A stretch of DNA of 64,000 nucleotides, from contig CM070874.1 of the NCBI GenBank assembly GCA_036365515.1, positions 165,372,297 to 165,436,296 of the forward strand, read 5' to 3'. This document shows positions 35,308-46,896 of the stretch, in pieces; the stretch's first letter is position 1; the number at the start of each line of letters is the position of its first letter. The translations under genes were made by a program, and so were the position numbers. This stretch comes from Torymus aiolomorphi (Eukaryota > Arthropoda > Insecta > Hymenoptera > Torymidae). The notes below the pieces were generated by a model. That model saw only the letters and a program-made list of their open reading frames with translations, ran no database searches and was not told the origin of the DNA.

Positions 35308-35895
35308 CATTTCTCGAAAGGGGTTTATAAAGCCCGTTTTTTATATATAAGGGTTTATCGAGCCCGACTTTGATTATGCAGCCCGGGGTTCATAATATTT
35401 CTAAATATAGGAGTTTATGCGGCCCGACCTTGAGTCTATAACCCCAGGGTCCATTATTCCTTTAGTCACTTGCCATAGGGAACTCTGGGCTGTAGGTACT
35501 AATATACAGTCTTGGGTTACATAAATCCCGATAAGTGTATATTTATCTGGAAGGCAAGTATCTGGGACGGATCCATACACGTAACGCATGCTTCGGAGAT
35601 TTTCGCATCTTTCTGGGACGTCTCAGAAAAGTTCTATCCGTAACGCAAGCTTCCAGTCGGACTAAAGCTAACTATCACACAATAAGACTTTGATTCCTTT
35701 AGTAGTTTTACCATAATTTTTCTCCGTAAAAGCAGGTGCCGCAGGCCTCCTGCGAAAGTCAATAACCTGAGGGTCATTATTTCTTTAGTAAAGCTGTAAA
35801 TTGTTCCCATTTTGGTTGATTTAGAATGGATATTTATACACTATTGTAGAAGTACCTTTATGCTCTATATAGGAAATCCCAGAAGATTGCCTTGT

Positions 35896-35932
<37 letters not shown>
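35305..35932 (+). mobile_element. TA-island elements I (two cores, nested or fused)
   Basis: Two cores: 35434-35469 (with GTTTAT..GCCCG motifs, related to E/F) and 35758-35790 (GTCAATAACCTGAGGGTCAT..., with the GC block AGCAGGTGCCGCAGGCCTCC, related to B). A second motif set CTGGGACG / CGTAACGCA(T/A)GCTTC appears between them in direct and near-inverse form. It is followed by (TA)n 35898-35932. Probably one element inserted into, or fused with, another. Confidence 0.55.
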
Positions 35933-35934
<2 letters not shown>

Positions 35935-36145
35935 TGTATAACATTAGTTCCCAGGACCCCATGTTACTATACCTATACGTGACTAAAGAAATAATGTCTC
36001 TTATGGGGGCCGATGTCCTCAAAACTGACGTTAATCATATGTAGATTCAGGGACTGTCCCCAAAACTAACAAATGTCCCCGAAACCAACGTTAAACATCT
36101 GGAATGTCCTGGAAACTAACATAAAACATATATATATATATATAA
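35933..36145 (-). mobile_element. TA-island element J
   Basis: Core on the minus strand at 35979-36014 (CGTGACTAAAGAAATAATGT on +). Iterated motif TGTCC(C/T)(C/G)AAACTAACGTTAA, four variants. It ends in a short (TA)n at 36127-36145. Confidence 0.6.
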
Positions 36146-36257
36146 TACTTATCTATGTATAAAAGTATGCACGTGCCATACCATCAGCTGATTGAAATTC
36201 ATAATATTCATTTGAAAGTACCATACGATATTTTGTCACAATTTTGTTGTTCTATAT

Positions 36258-36259
<2 letters not shown>

Positions 36260-36307
<48 letters not shown>
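36260..36307. repeat. (CT)n microsatellite
   Basis: About 24 CT units. The Ser/Leu run in the 67-residue open frame over it is a translation of the repeat. Confidence 0.95.
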
Positions 36308-36310
<3 letters not shown>

Positions 36311-37852
36311 GAGTATACATTGTATTTTATGTGTATAACACTATATTTATATAGTTAGTTACTACTATAACTATATACTACTATACTCATAGGAGCTTGT
36401 TGTCCCATCATAACATAGCAAAGGTCGGAATAAAACAGCTTATCGAGGAGAGAAAAGAAGAAGAAAAATTTTGGATATGAATACAGCCCTCAAATTTATC
36501 AACTTGATATACATCAAAACGACATAATATGTTTAATTGAAATTTTTTTATTGAGGCAACAAAAGTTTTTGTTATAAATAACTGTGATAATCACTTACTG
36601 CTGCTACAAGTCATAGGACGAAAGGAGTATCACTGGGTCAATATTTATCAGAGAAGTGTGAGTAAACTCATAAGTTTTTGAGGTAACTCAAAACATTAAA
36701 CCTTACTTTTTTACTTTAAAAATAGATTTTTTGTTTGTGTTTTTTTCTCTTTTTAGGATGTAGAAGTAGACAACCTCATGTAACCTAAAGCAGCGATGTG
36801 CATTGACACTCCCTTAGAAATTTCTCTAGAAGAAAAGTTTGTTTGGATTATGAATATCAATCCGCTTAATGTATGCTCAAGAACATTTAATTTTCTTCAT
36901 TGTATGGTAAAATTAAATTTCAAAAATGCCTTTACAAAAAAAGAAATGAGCTCTAGCATATGATCTATCATTGGAGCTGCAAAACAGGAATAATGGATAT
37001 ATCGCCAAAAATGGAAGATATTCAATAACATTTTTTTAAACTAATTCTTTGACTTGATTTTTAATATTTAACATAATTTACGTATTTTTTCTTAATATAA
37101 GTAATTCGATACATTTTTTTTGCAGCACAAACACTAGAAAACAGAAAAAAAATGTGAATATCGTAAACATTTCTCCAGTTTTTTTTTTAATTAGAATGGC
37201 TGCAGTTTTTTCTGGGAAGGCCTTAGGATCTATAACTCTGCAGAGGTTCATGGTGAGGTATTATGATAGTTGCAATTTTCAAGAAAATTGGGGCTCCGAA
37301 ACCCTGCTCCTCCCCTAGTTAGCCTAACCTAAATTTATTTGTTATTATTTAATCGGTAATCTATCATAGATATACCACATACACTTTTAATGTAACTTTA
37401 AAATAAAAAATCTATACTTTTATTACGTTCTAAAAGCTGTTATCGGCATTCCATTTAGAAATTTCATTACACAAAAAATGTTTAGAATCATACACTTTTC
37501 ATGTTCCATCTCACTATTCTTTTTCCAATAATCACTATTTCTGTGCTTCAGTAATAATATTTACATAAAATTACTTTACTTCACATTATCTTGTACTAGG
37601 TAGCTGTCACAAATACAACACAAGCTTTTAACATACGCAAAATCCATATATATGTATTCTCTTATTACGCTTCGACAGCTGCATTTTTTTGTTACTTCAT
37701 TAGAAACGTTATTAAGATAAAAATAAAGCCTTAGCATTATTCACTTCTGACCTTGCATCTTACTATTCATATGTCAATAATTCACTATTTCTATGATTCA
37801 ATAATAGTAATCGTGGCACAACCTTATTATATTTCATAAATAAAGGTGCGTG
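36308..37852. other. AT-rich DNA without recognised genes
   Basis: No long ORF on either strand. A short stretch at about 36797-36960 reads LEEKFVWIMNINPLNVCS, echoing a phrase (KINPLNV) in the first transposon's transposase, but the match is too short to call. The remainder shows no structure. Confidence 0.4.
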
Positions 37853-39262
37853 GAGATAGAGACGTGGAGACAGAGATCTGAAGACAGAAACGTGGAGACA
37901 GAGACATGGAGAGAGAGACTTAGAAACGAAACGTAGAGACAGAGACCTAGACACAGGGATGTAGAGACAAAGACATAGAGACAGAGACGTAGAGTTTGAT
38001 GCGCAGAGACAAAGTTGGAGAGACAGAGACATAAAGACAGAGTCGGAGAGACAGAGACATAGAGACACAGTCAGACAGACAGAGACATGTAGACAGAGAC
38101 GATGAAACAGAAACGTAGAGACGGAGACGTGGAGACAGAGACGTAGAGACAGACCCGTGGAGACAGAGATGGGTAGACAAAGACGTGGAGAAGGAGACGT
38201 AGAGACAGACGTAGAGACAGGGAAGTAGAGACAGAGCCGTAGAGACAGAAACGTAGAGACGGAGACGTGGAGACAGAGACGTAGAGGCAGACCCGTGGAG
38301 ACAGAGATGGAGAGACAAAGACGTGGAGAAGGAGACGTAGAGACAGACGTAGAGACAGGGAAGTAGAGACAGAGCCGTATAGACAGAGGCGTAGAGACTG
38401 GCGTTTGGAGACAGAGACATAGAGACAGAGTCGGAGTAAGGACAGAAACGTAGAAACAGGAACCTAGAAGCAGAGACGTAGATATAGCCACGTTGACACG
38501 GAGGCGTAGAGTCAGAGTAGGAAAGATAGAGACATCGAGATAGAGACATGGAGACAGAGACGTAGAGACAGAGACGTAGAGACAGAGACGTAGAGACAGG
38601 GATGTAGATACAGAGACGTAGATAGGTGCGTGGAGACAGAGACGTGGAGACAGAGACTTAGAAACGAAACGTAGAGACAGAGACGTAGACATAAGGATGT
38701 AGAGTCAAAGACGTAGAGACAGAGACGTAGAGTTGGGTGCGCAGAGACAGAGTTGGAGAGACAGAGACATAGAGACCCAGTCGAGGGACAGAGACATGGA
38801 GATAGAGACTTGGAGACAGGGATGTAGATACAGAGACGTAGAGACATGGATACAGTGACATGGAGACAGAAACTTAGAAACGAAACATAGAGATAGAAAC
38901 GTAGAGACAGGGATGCAGAGACATGGAGATAGAAACTTAGAAACGAAACATAGAGATAGAAACGTAGAGACAGGGATGCAGAGACAGTGTCGTAGAGACA
39001 GGCGCGTAGAGACAGAGACATAGAGACGGAGACATGGAGACAGATACGTGGAGACAGAGACATTGAGACAGGCGCGTGGTTACGGAGACAGAGACGTGGA
39101 GACAGAGACGTGGAGACAGAGACGTGGAGACAGAGACGTGGGGACAGAGACGTGGATACCGAAATGTGGAGAAAGGGACGTGGAGACCGAGACATAGAGA
39201 CAGAGACGTAGGGACAGCGAAGTAGAGACAGTGCCGTAGAGATAGACACGTAGAGACAGAAT
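37853..39262. repeat. 14-bp minisatellite with higher-order repeats
   Basis: About 1.4 kb of GAGACAGAGACGTG-type units (14 bp), purest at 39077-39150. Larger repeats are overlaid: 38110-38237 recurs at 38248-38375 (period 138 bp), and the segment starting GGTGCGTGGAGA near 37853 recurs near 38630. Because 14 is not a multiple of three, all three minus-strand frames encode the same 14-residue theme (SVSTSLSLRLCLYV), producing overlapping open frames of 309, 293 and 200 residues. That pattern argues against a real protein. Confidence 0.92.
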
Positions 39263-39814
39263 CGGGCACAAGCAAAATTAGAAGTTTCGAAAATTTTAAA
39301 TTTTGAATACATCAAAATTAGATGTGTTGAAATGGAATGGATATAAAATGGAAAATGGAAAGAATTTTCAGAAAGTTTTGAAATAAGAAGCACTAAATTA
39401 AATCAGGTAATTATAAGACAATTCACTTTATAAAATTTATTAATGTAATTACATTTTTACCTTATTGATGTTTTTCAAAAATTTATTGACATAGACAGTC
39501 CATTAGGGCTACTGGGGATACCACCTACAAATAGAACGCATCTTTCTATTTACCTCCAAGGTGATGTGGAGAAAATAGAACGCAATATATCTTCTTCAAT
39601 ATATTTGCAAATGGATTAACTTAAAAATTAATTGAGTTAATCTTTTGAGTTGAAAGTTTCTCTTAAGGGGATCGGACACCTTTAAAATGACGAAAAATCA
39701 ATTTTATTTTTTTACATATTTTACTAAAAAAACACTTGTAGAATATGTCCCAATTAGTTTTAAAGCATTATCTATTTTTGTTTTAAGAATATACACAAAA
39801 CACTGATAAGCTTT

Positions 39815-40040
39815 TGTTGAGAATATACATATTATATTGTACAGCGCGAGACACACGTATGTACACATGTATGTCTCCCCACCCCATAACGTGTGAGAGC
39901 CGACGGGCGAGCGCGACGCTCCTGCAAACTTGTCGGTAGACCGAGAATGGCCCACGCCGAGTATAGTCATACTGTATCTTAGCTTAAGTCTTTTAATAAA
40001 CTCTTTTATTCTATCCAATTGTTGTGTCCTTTATTCAACA
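39815..40040 (+). repeat. Copia 5' LTR and adjacent primer-binding site
   Basis: 226 bp, TG...CA. Contains CTTTTAATAAACTCTTTTATTC (polyadenylation-like) near the 3' side. The bases right after it, TGGTAGCAGGTCAG, are in the place of the primer-binding site and resemble the TGGTATCAG type used by copia elements, which pairs with a tRNA-iMet fragment; that assignment is inference. Confidence 0.9.
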
Positions 40041-40254
40041 TGGTAGCAGGTCAGTGGTTCTTTCTCAGCTCTCTATCTTAACCTTCGGGAAAAAATAGAG
40101 TGCTTATATCAAGACGCCTGACAAAAGGTAAGAAAAAGACTCCGAGCACGAAGGAACGCTCAAGTCGAAGGAAGAAGCCACAACACCGAAGGTCAAGCAA
40201 GAAGAAGAAGATTCCGAACACGAAGGAACGTTCGAGAATAATCAAGAAGACGAA

Positions 40255-43200
40255 ATGGATAAAAAGGATGTTTCAATACCAGTATTCGATGGCGGAAACT
40301 ACAGTATGTGGAAAAAGAGGATCCAAATGTACATGAAGCTCAAAAAATGTGAAATTGTGGTAGAAAGAGAAAAGAGTGAAATAGACAAAGTAGAAGAATG
40401 GAATCAGAATGATTTGAAAGCAATAAATATAATTTATAGTGCGATATCAGATAAACAATTAGAATTTGTTTGTGAAGAAGAAACAGCATACAAAATTATG
40501 AAGAAGCTAGACAGTATGTATTTAAAAGAATCAACGGCGTTACAAATAGTCTGCAGGAATAGACTGGAGAAATTAAGATTAAGAAACTATAGTGATTCTG
40601 AGGCATTTTTCAGTGATTTTGAAAAAGCGGTAAATGAGTTAAAAGGCGCGGGTGCTAAAATAAGCGAAAAAGAAAAATTGAATTATATGCTCAACACGTT
40701 ACCAGAATCATACAGTTATATAGGTGATTTGGTTGATACATTGAAAGAAGAAGAACAAACGGCTGATTACATAAGAAACAAAATTAAGCTAGCTGAAATG
40801 AAGAATCGAAAAGAGCATAACGAGAGAATTACGAATGTATTTACTGCAAGAAAGGGAAACTGTTATAAGTGTGGAAAACCTGGTCATTTCGCACGAGATT
40901 GCCAAGATGGAGGACAAGCAGGTAGCAACGGCAGCTCATGGAGAGGATCGACACGTGGTCGCAGCCGAAGCACAGCCGGAAGAGGCCATTACGGCAGAGG
41001 ACGCGGAAAATTCCATGGACAACAAGGAACCAGCACGAGCGAACAGAGCGGCGAAAGTGCGAACGCATGGATAGCGATGACACACGTTGTGTACACAAAC
41101 GAAACAAACAGGTCAGGTATGAGCGAGATAGAGTGGATACTCTATAGCGGATGTTCTGATCATATTATAAATAACGAAAATTATTTTGAAAAATGTATTA
41201 GTTTAAAAGAACCGGTAAATATTTATCTCGGTGATATTAGAGCTATAAAAGCTACAAAGATAGGAACTCTATCTCTTTATTTTGTCACCTTCGGGAAGCA
41301 AAATAAAGTTAATATTAATAATGTTTATTTTGCTAAGGAAATGAATGCTAATTTAATAATTGTTGGAAAATTAACGAATAATAAGAATACGGTAATTTTG
41401 AAAGGAAAAGTTGCAAAAATTATAGATAGTGATAATAAATTAACTGCAATAGCATTTAAATTTAATGATACATATAAGATGAAAAGTAAATTGGCAAGGA
41501 ATATAAGTTGTGTAAATAGTGCCGAACAGAATAACAACATGAGTCAAAAGGAAAGATGGTATAGAGTGTTAGGTCACGTAAATTTTAGATATTTGGATAC
41601 GATATGTAAACAGCAGTTATTAACGGGCGTTCCAAATGAACTTGAATCTGAATTTATGAAATGTAAAACTTGTATTGAAAATAAGATGCATAACTTGCCA
41701 TTTACTAATAATAGAACAAAGGCGAAAGATATATTAGAAATTATACATACGGATGTATGCGGTCCCTTTAAAACTACTGGGTTTAACGGAGAAAAATATT
41801 TCGTTTCTTTTATTGATGATTATAGTAAAATAGCTAAAGTTTATTGCATAAAGACTAAAGAGGAAGTTTTTGATTGTTTATTTCAATTTGTAAATGAAAC
41901 TAAAAATTGAACCGGAAAAAAAATAAAAATATTGAGATGTGATAACGGAAAAGAATACTTCAATAATCGGTTTTATAAATTTGCCAAAGAAAAGGGTATT
42001 ATTATTAGTAATTGTCCGACGTATGTGCACGAATTAAACGGCACAGCTGAAAGATTTAATAGAACGATAATGAATAAAGCGCGATGTTTACTATCAGAGG
42101 CAAAAGTACACAAATGCTACTGGCCAGAAATAATATGTGCCGCGATGTATTTGAAAAATCGTACGTTAGCAAATACGATTGAAAGAAAAACACCTTATGA
42201 AATATTTTTTAGAAAGAGACCAAATGTCGAACATTTACGTTTGTACGGGAGTAAAGTTTTTGTAAGAAAACCGGAATAAAAAAGATTGTCTAAATGGGAT
42301 CAAAAAGCTGAAATGGGAATATTGTTAGGTTATAGTGATGTAGGCTATAGAGTACTTATAAATAATAAAATAATTGTTGCAAGGCATGTGGATATTATAG
42401 AAAGAGATGTTAAATGCATTGGTATTGATTATAAAGATAATATTGATAACGATGATAGTACAGAAAGTGATGCAAGTACAAACGATGATTTATCGGATAA
42501 TGTCTTTGAAAACGCGAATGAATCCGAAGAGCAACAAGGTAAAGTAAAAGAAAAGAATAATTTATCGTTACATCAACCTTCGGGGAAATGTAAAGATACA
42601 GAAAACGCAACATTGAAAGTTCCGCGAAAATCTACGCGTGATAGGAAAAGTCCTGTAAGATACCCAGAAAAGGAAAGCTATAATATTTATGTAAGATACT
42701 GTAGAGTAGATACGTCTTGTACATTTGAGGAGACGATGAATAGTAAAGAGAGTAAAAATTGGCAAGAAGCCATGAATAAAGAAATCGAATGCATAAATAA
42801 AAATAAAACTTGGGAATTAGTCGATAGAGTACAAAATAAAAAAGTTATAGATGTAAAATGGGTTTACACAAGAAAATCAGATAATAGGTACAAAGCTAGG
42901 CTAGTTGTGAGAGGTTTTCAACAAACAGATGTAATTGATGACATATATTCCCCAGTTGCGAAAAATCAAACGTTAAAAATTTTATTTTCATATTGCTGCC
43001 AAAATGGGCTCAAAATAGAATAAATGGATGTAGCGACAGCATTCTTAAACGGAAAGGTAACTACGGAGGTATACGTCAATGAACCAAAAGGTTATGAAGA
43101 TGGAACCGAACGAGTGTATAAATTGTCAAAAGCGTTGTATGGATTGCGAGAAAGTCCTAGAGACTGGTATAAATGCTTTGATGAATATGTTATGAAACTT

Positions 43201-43795
43201 GGCTTTAGAAAGAACAATGTAGAATTATGCCTATATATACATGGAAAAGACAAAGACATTGCTTACCTATTAATATACGTAGTCGATTTGTTGATTTGTG
43301 GAAAAGATGAAAAGAAAATACAAAGAATAAAGAAATTGTTATCTGATCGTTTCAAAATGAAAGATTTTGGTGAAATAAATGAGTATCTAGGCATAAACGT
43401 AAAGCATGATTATATAAATGGTAAGATGGAATTAAGTCAAGAAAAATATATTGAGAGTCAAGAAAAATAATATATGCAGAGTATATTGCACTATCCGAAG
43501 TAGTGAGTGAACTGAAGTATATCAAAGAATTATTAAAAGCGTTTAACATAAAGTTAAATGAACAAGTGAAAATATATGAAGACAATGCAAGCACGATAAG
43601 TATAGCGAAATTGGTAATTTTACGAAATATTCGAAACATATTGAGATTCATTATCATTATGTACACGAGATCGTTAAAAATAAAGAGATTGAAATTGTAA
43701 AAATCGACTCAGAAAATAATATAGCCGATGTATTCACGAAAGCATTATGTAAAGATAAGTTTGTTAAATTCAGAGAATTGTTAAATGTAAAATGA
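40255..43795 (+). pseudogene. Copia gag-pol polyprotein, broken
   Basis: One frame from ATG 40255, with in-frame TGA 41908, TAA 42277 and TAA 43021, then a deletion near 43470. Gag: FDGGNYSMWKKRIQMYM, zinc knuckle CYKCGKPGHFARDC (intact CX2CX4HX4C). Protease: WILYSGCSDHI, where the catalytic D of D-S-G-A/T is Tyr. Integrase: the first His of the HHCC domain is lost (ERWYRVLGH) and the Cys pair is present (CKTCIENK); core D (IHTDVCGPF), D (LRCDNGKEY), E (NGTAERFNRT). RT: WVYTRKSDNRYKARLVVRG, MDVATAFLNG, and the active site reads YVVD, not YVDD. The deletion removes the start of RNase H; YAEYIALSEVVSELKYIKE and NIADVFTKAL continue in another frame to the stop at 43795. Protease, integrase and RT are each disabled by point change. 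Confidence 0.93.
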
Positions 43796-43832
43796 AAATG
43801 ATGAAATAGTACAATATAAATGTAAGGAGGCG

Positions 43833-44056
43833 TGTTGAGAATATACATATTATATTGTACAGCGCGAGACACACGTATGTACACATGTGTGTCTCCCCAC
43901 CCCATAACGTGTGAGAGCCGACGGGCGAGCGTGGCGCTCCTGCAAACTTGTCGGTAGACTGAGAATGGCCCGCGCCGAGTATAGTCATACTGTATATTAG
44001 CTTGTCTTTGAATAAACTCTTTTATTCTATCCAATTGTTGTGTCCTTTATTCAACA
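43833..44056 (+). repeat. Copia 3' LTR
   Basis: 224 bp, about 97% like the 5' LTR. The preceding purine-rich TGTAAGGAGGCG (43821-43832) is the likely polypurine tract. Confidence 0.92.
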
Positions 44057-44061
44057 GCTTT

Positions 44062-45444
44062 CCATTTGTTTTTTGTTCAAATTACATTATTCAACTTGTA
44101 TACATATTTATATAATCATATATTATTTCTACTACTTTTTTTTCATTTGACTGTTCTTAATATATTTAAAATTTTGACTCTACATATCTGTATATACTTT
44201 AAAAGATCCAAAAATAATATTTTAAACATTAATACAAAGATAAAAAATAAATAATATAAGTTATGGACGGTATTTTCGACAAAAATAAAAATTTGAATTT
44301 AGAACTTATATAGCAGTTAAGTTGGCACCATAACAACCTGACTTATCAACGACAGCCTCTCACAGCTCACTCCTTTATTGTAAGCTGATTTTAACCTATG
44401 CAAAAGTCTACAAGCAATGTAAACATGCACAGCTGACATTTCATATAAACACTGTGATATCAACATCACCACCTTTTGTATACAAAGTGTTGTTCTTAAT
44501 TTTCATTGTTTCCAATGAATTTGGGAGTAAACATTTAGTTTATTATAATATGTAAAGGTATTTTAAATAAGTTTTTAGAAGTGTTTGAATAATGCGAGTG
44601 ACAATGAATTAAAGTTTTAGAAATAGCTTTTAGTACTTGAACTTTTATTGGAAATTTTATACTTAAAATAACAGGGATTGATACTAAAGGAAAATTAAGT
44701 CTATACTGACAATTACAAAAAACATTTAGTGTACAGATTTAAATCAACATTTAAAGGAAGCGAAAGATATGCTATTGTGCAGAAAAATGTTATGGAACCT
44801 TCGCTTCTGCCAGAAAGATACTATTATCAGCCATCGCCTGAATCTTACTATGATATAATTGACATTTTATTTGCTGAAGTAAAAACAGTTATGCACTGCA
44901 ATAAATATGTATCAGTCGTATTCTCTTTATTAAGTAATAATATTATATGTGAAAATAATAATGAAAGACAAGTAAAGAAGTTCACCCTATCAGACATTAA
45001 AAGAAGATCAATATAGGAGTGTTGCTGCTATAAACATTTTTCTTAAGCATTTGGCTATGGCGATACTGGCTTCATAACATGCATGAAGGATTTTGAATTT
45101 CTCAACACATTCTTTATTTACCTCAGTACATGTATAAGAATCTAATATATGTGATAAAGATTATTAAAAACATGTGGATTAAAAGCACCAAAGGATCTAC
45201 ATGTTAAACCACCTAACAAACTGTACTGACTGATGTGGATATGACTGTTACGCGTGCTCATAGCTTACAAGTCTGATGGACCGTATACTGAGGTAACAGA
45301 ATATTTGTTCTAAATGTAAAATATTTTGAGCTAAAAACAATACTTTTTTGTATTTCAGGGCAGAGATGGAGTTAAGAAATAAAGAAGAAGAAATAAAGAA
45401 GTATTTTAGTAATTTTATCTTTAAAACTGTTTTCTACATAATGT
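44062..45444. other. Interior of the TTAA element right of the copia insertion
   Basis: AT-rich. A 95-residue open frame (44729-45016, no ATG at its start region that stands out) has no recognised domain. There is no transposase signature on either strand. Confidence 0.45.
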
Positions 45445-45794
45445 AAAATTTTGAGCTCTGCCGTCGACTTCAGATTCAGGAACTGCATATATTTTAATGG
45501 GAGAGGTCCTAAAATTTTGGTCTTTTATATGTCTATTGACTGAAGAGTTGTATGTATCCAATTTTTACTTGATTAAATAATTTTTTACGGTCAAAGTTTG
45601 CTAAAAATCTGAATTTCACTTAAATTTGAGATTTTTTTAGCAATTTTTGACCGTAAAAAATTATTTAATCAAATAAATTGGATACGTACAACTCTTCAGT
45701 CAATAGTCATATAAGATACCAAAATTTTAGGAACTCTCCTATTAAAATATATACAGTTCCTGAATCTGGAGTCAACGGCAGAGCAAAAATTTTG
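45445..45794. repeat. 350-bp fold-back palindrome
   Basis: Arms 45445-45607 and 45632-45794 are complementary over about 160 bp with few mismatches (left outer end AAAATTTTGAGCTCTGCCGT, right end GGCAGAGCAAAAATTTT), around a ~25-bp loop. Transcribed, it would form one long hairpin RNA. Either a fold-back MITE or an inverted duplication internal to the TTAA element. Confidence 0.8.
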
Positions 45795-45969
45795 AAATGG
45801 CCATATGTTTGGTTAAAATCGATCAAAAATTTTTTTTTCGGTCTCATTTTATCACAAATTGAATATATCTTTACTTTAGGATATTACTTCTAAATATTTC
45901 TAATTAGAAAAATTTATTTTTTTCAGGTCATTTTATGAAGAAAATTTTAAAGGTATCTGACCCCCTTAA

Positions 45970-46889
45970 GCGTCAATTTACAAAAAATTTTCCAATCCAA
46001 TCCAATAAAATTAAAATTAATTCCAATGCACGTATAAGTATAACACATTATACTATACAACCTCTCTTTAATTTAAAGCTCCTCCTTAAAATAAGATTTC
46101 CTTTAAGTCTAAAACATTACCATTATCGGTTATAATGATCAGGGAAAAATATACAAACTAGTGGAATGAGGGCCATTAATCTATTTGTTAATTTACAAAG
46201 TAACTGCTGTTCAAGAAAGTCTTACAAATACTGGTTAACTAATTATTATTACATACATCCAAACAAAACAATTCTATTCGTATGAATGATCAATAACAAG
46301 TTCCCGTAAGAAAGCTCATTTGACTCATTTTTTGAGGTTAAATGTACCGTTTTTTTATTCATTAAATTTTTTTTAATACATAGAGGTACGCAGTGATACT
46401 TTTTAAGAGCAATAATCGTTTGTCGCATGCTTATCTTTGGATGAAAATTTTTTCATTACAAACAACTTTTAATGCCCTGCAAAATACGTAAATTTGCGCA
46501 AATTCCCATAAGACTCCAGGTTAAATTACTTAAACGAAAACATCTTGCTTCCTAGGTACCTTTTTGTTCGAAAAATTTAACTGGGTTATTTTAAGAGTTA
46601 TACTAACACCAGTCCTTCAAATTTTATTGAAATCTGCTTTCTTATTTAAAATCGAGAGAATTCCTTTAAGCTCTTCCTCAAACGATTATTTGTAATATAT
46701 TTTAATACGAGAAGTGGTTATGTAGGGCTATTGGCGAAGGGAAGCTTCTCCTAAGCATTAGCTCGAATGTTTAAATTCATATAAAATGAAAAAAATATCT
46801 ATTACAACTCACCTTGAAACCAAGAATGTTACTTATTTTTTGTCAAAGGTGGGGGGTTGATAAGCGGAGCGAGTAGGGGTACCCCCTAG
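45970..46889 (+). mobile_element. Non-autonomous Helitron 3' end
   Basis: Reads GGGGGGTTGATAAGCGGAGC...GTAGGGGTACCCC then CTAG at 46886-46889 and T. The last ~70 bp match the minus-strand end of the autonomous Helitron near 28881-28950 (shared ACCTTGAAA, GGGGGTTGA, AGCGGAGCGAGTAGGGG). The 5' end is not identified, so the left limit is arbitrary. 45970-46780 has no ORF of note (a 66-residue frame ends at 46135). Confidence 0.65.
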
Positions 46890-46896
46890 TATATAC

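Larger units (their letters stand above)
39815..44056 (+). mobile_element. Copia-type LTR retrotransposon with exact 5-bp target duplication
   Basis: Two ~225-bp LTRs beginning TGTTGAGAATATACATATTA and ending TTTATTCAACA, flanked by GCTTT on both sides (39810-39814 and 44057-44061). The two LTRs differ by about seven substitutions and one 2-bp indel, roughly 3%. The interior encodes one gag-pol frame with three stops and an internal deletion. The insertion is complete at the ends and dead inside. Confidence 0.95.
39663..45969. mobile_element. TTAA-flanked DNA transposon (non-autonomous), host of a nested copia
   Basis: Left end TTAAGGGGATCGGACACCTT at 39663 mirrors the right end, which on the other strand reads TTAAGGGGGTCAGATACCTT and stops at 45969; the match extends to ..TAAAAT. 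TTAA at both ends fits the target duplication of piggyBac-type elements. Without the copia insertion (39815-44056 plus one GCTTT copy) the element would be about 2.06 kb with no recognisable transposase. It contains the fold-back at 45445-45794. 39263-39662 to its left is unremarkable. Confidence 0.65.

Noticed and set aside
36797..36960. Possible THAP-like or transposase scrap (WIMNINPLNVCS)
   Set aside because: Too short; the Cys/His spacing of a THAP domain is not met and no surrounding ORF supports it.
37763..39393. Minus-strand frames of 309, 293 and 200 residues
   Set aside because: All are translations of the 14-bp minisatellite and give the same peptide in every frame.
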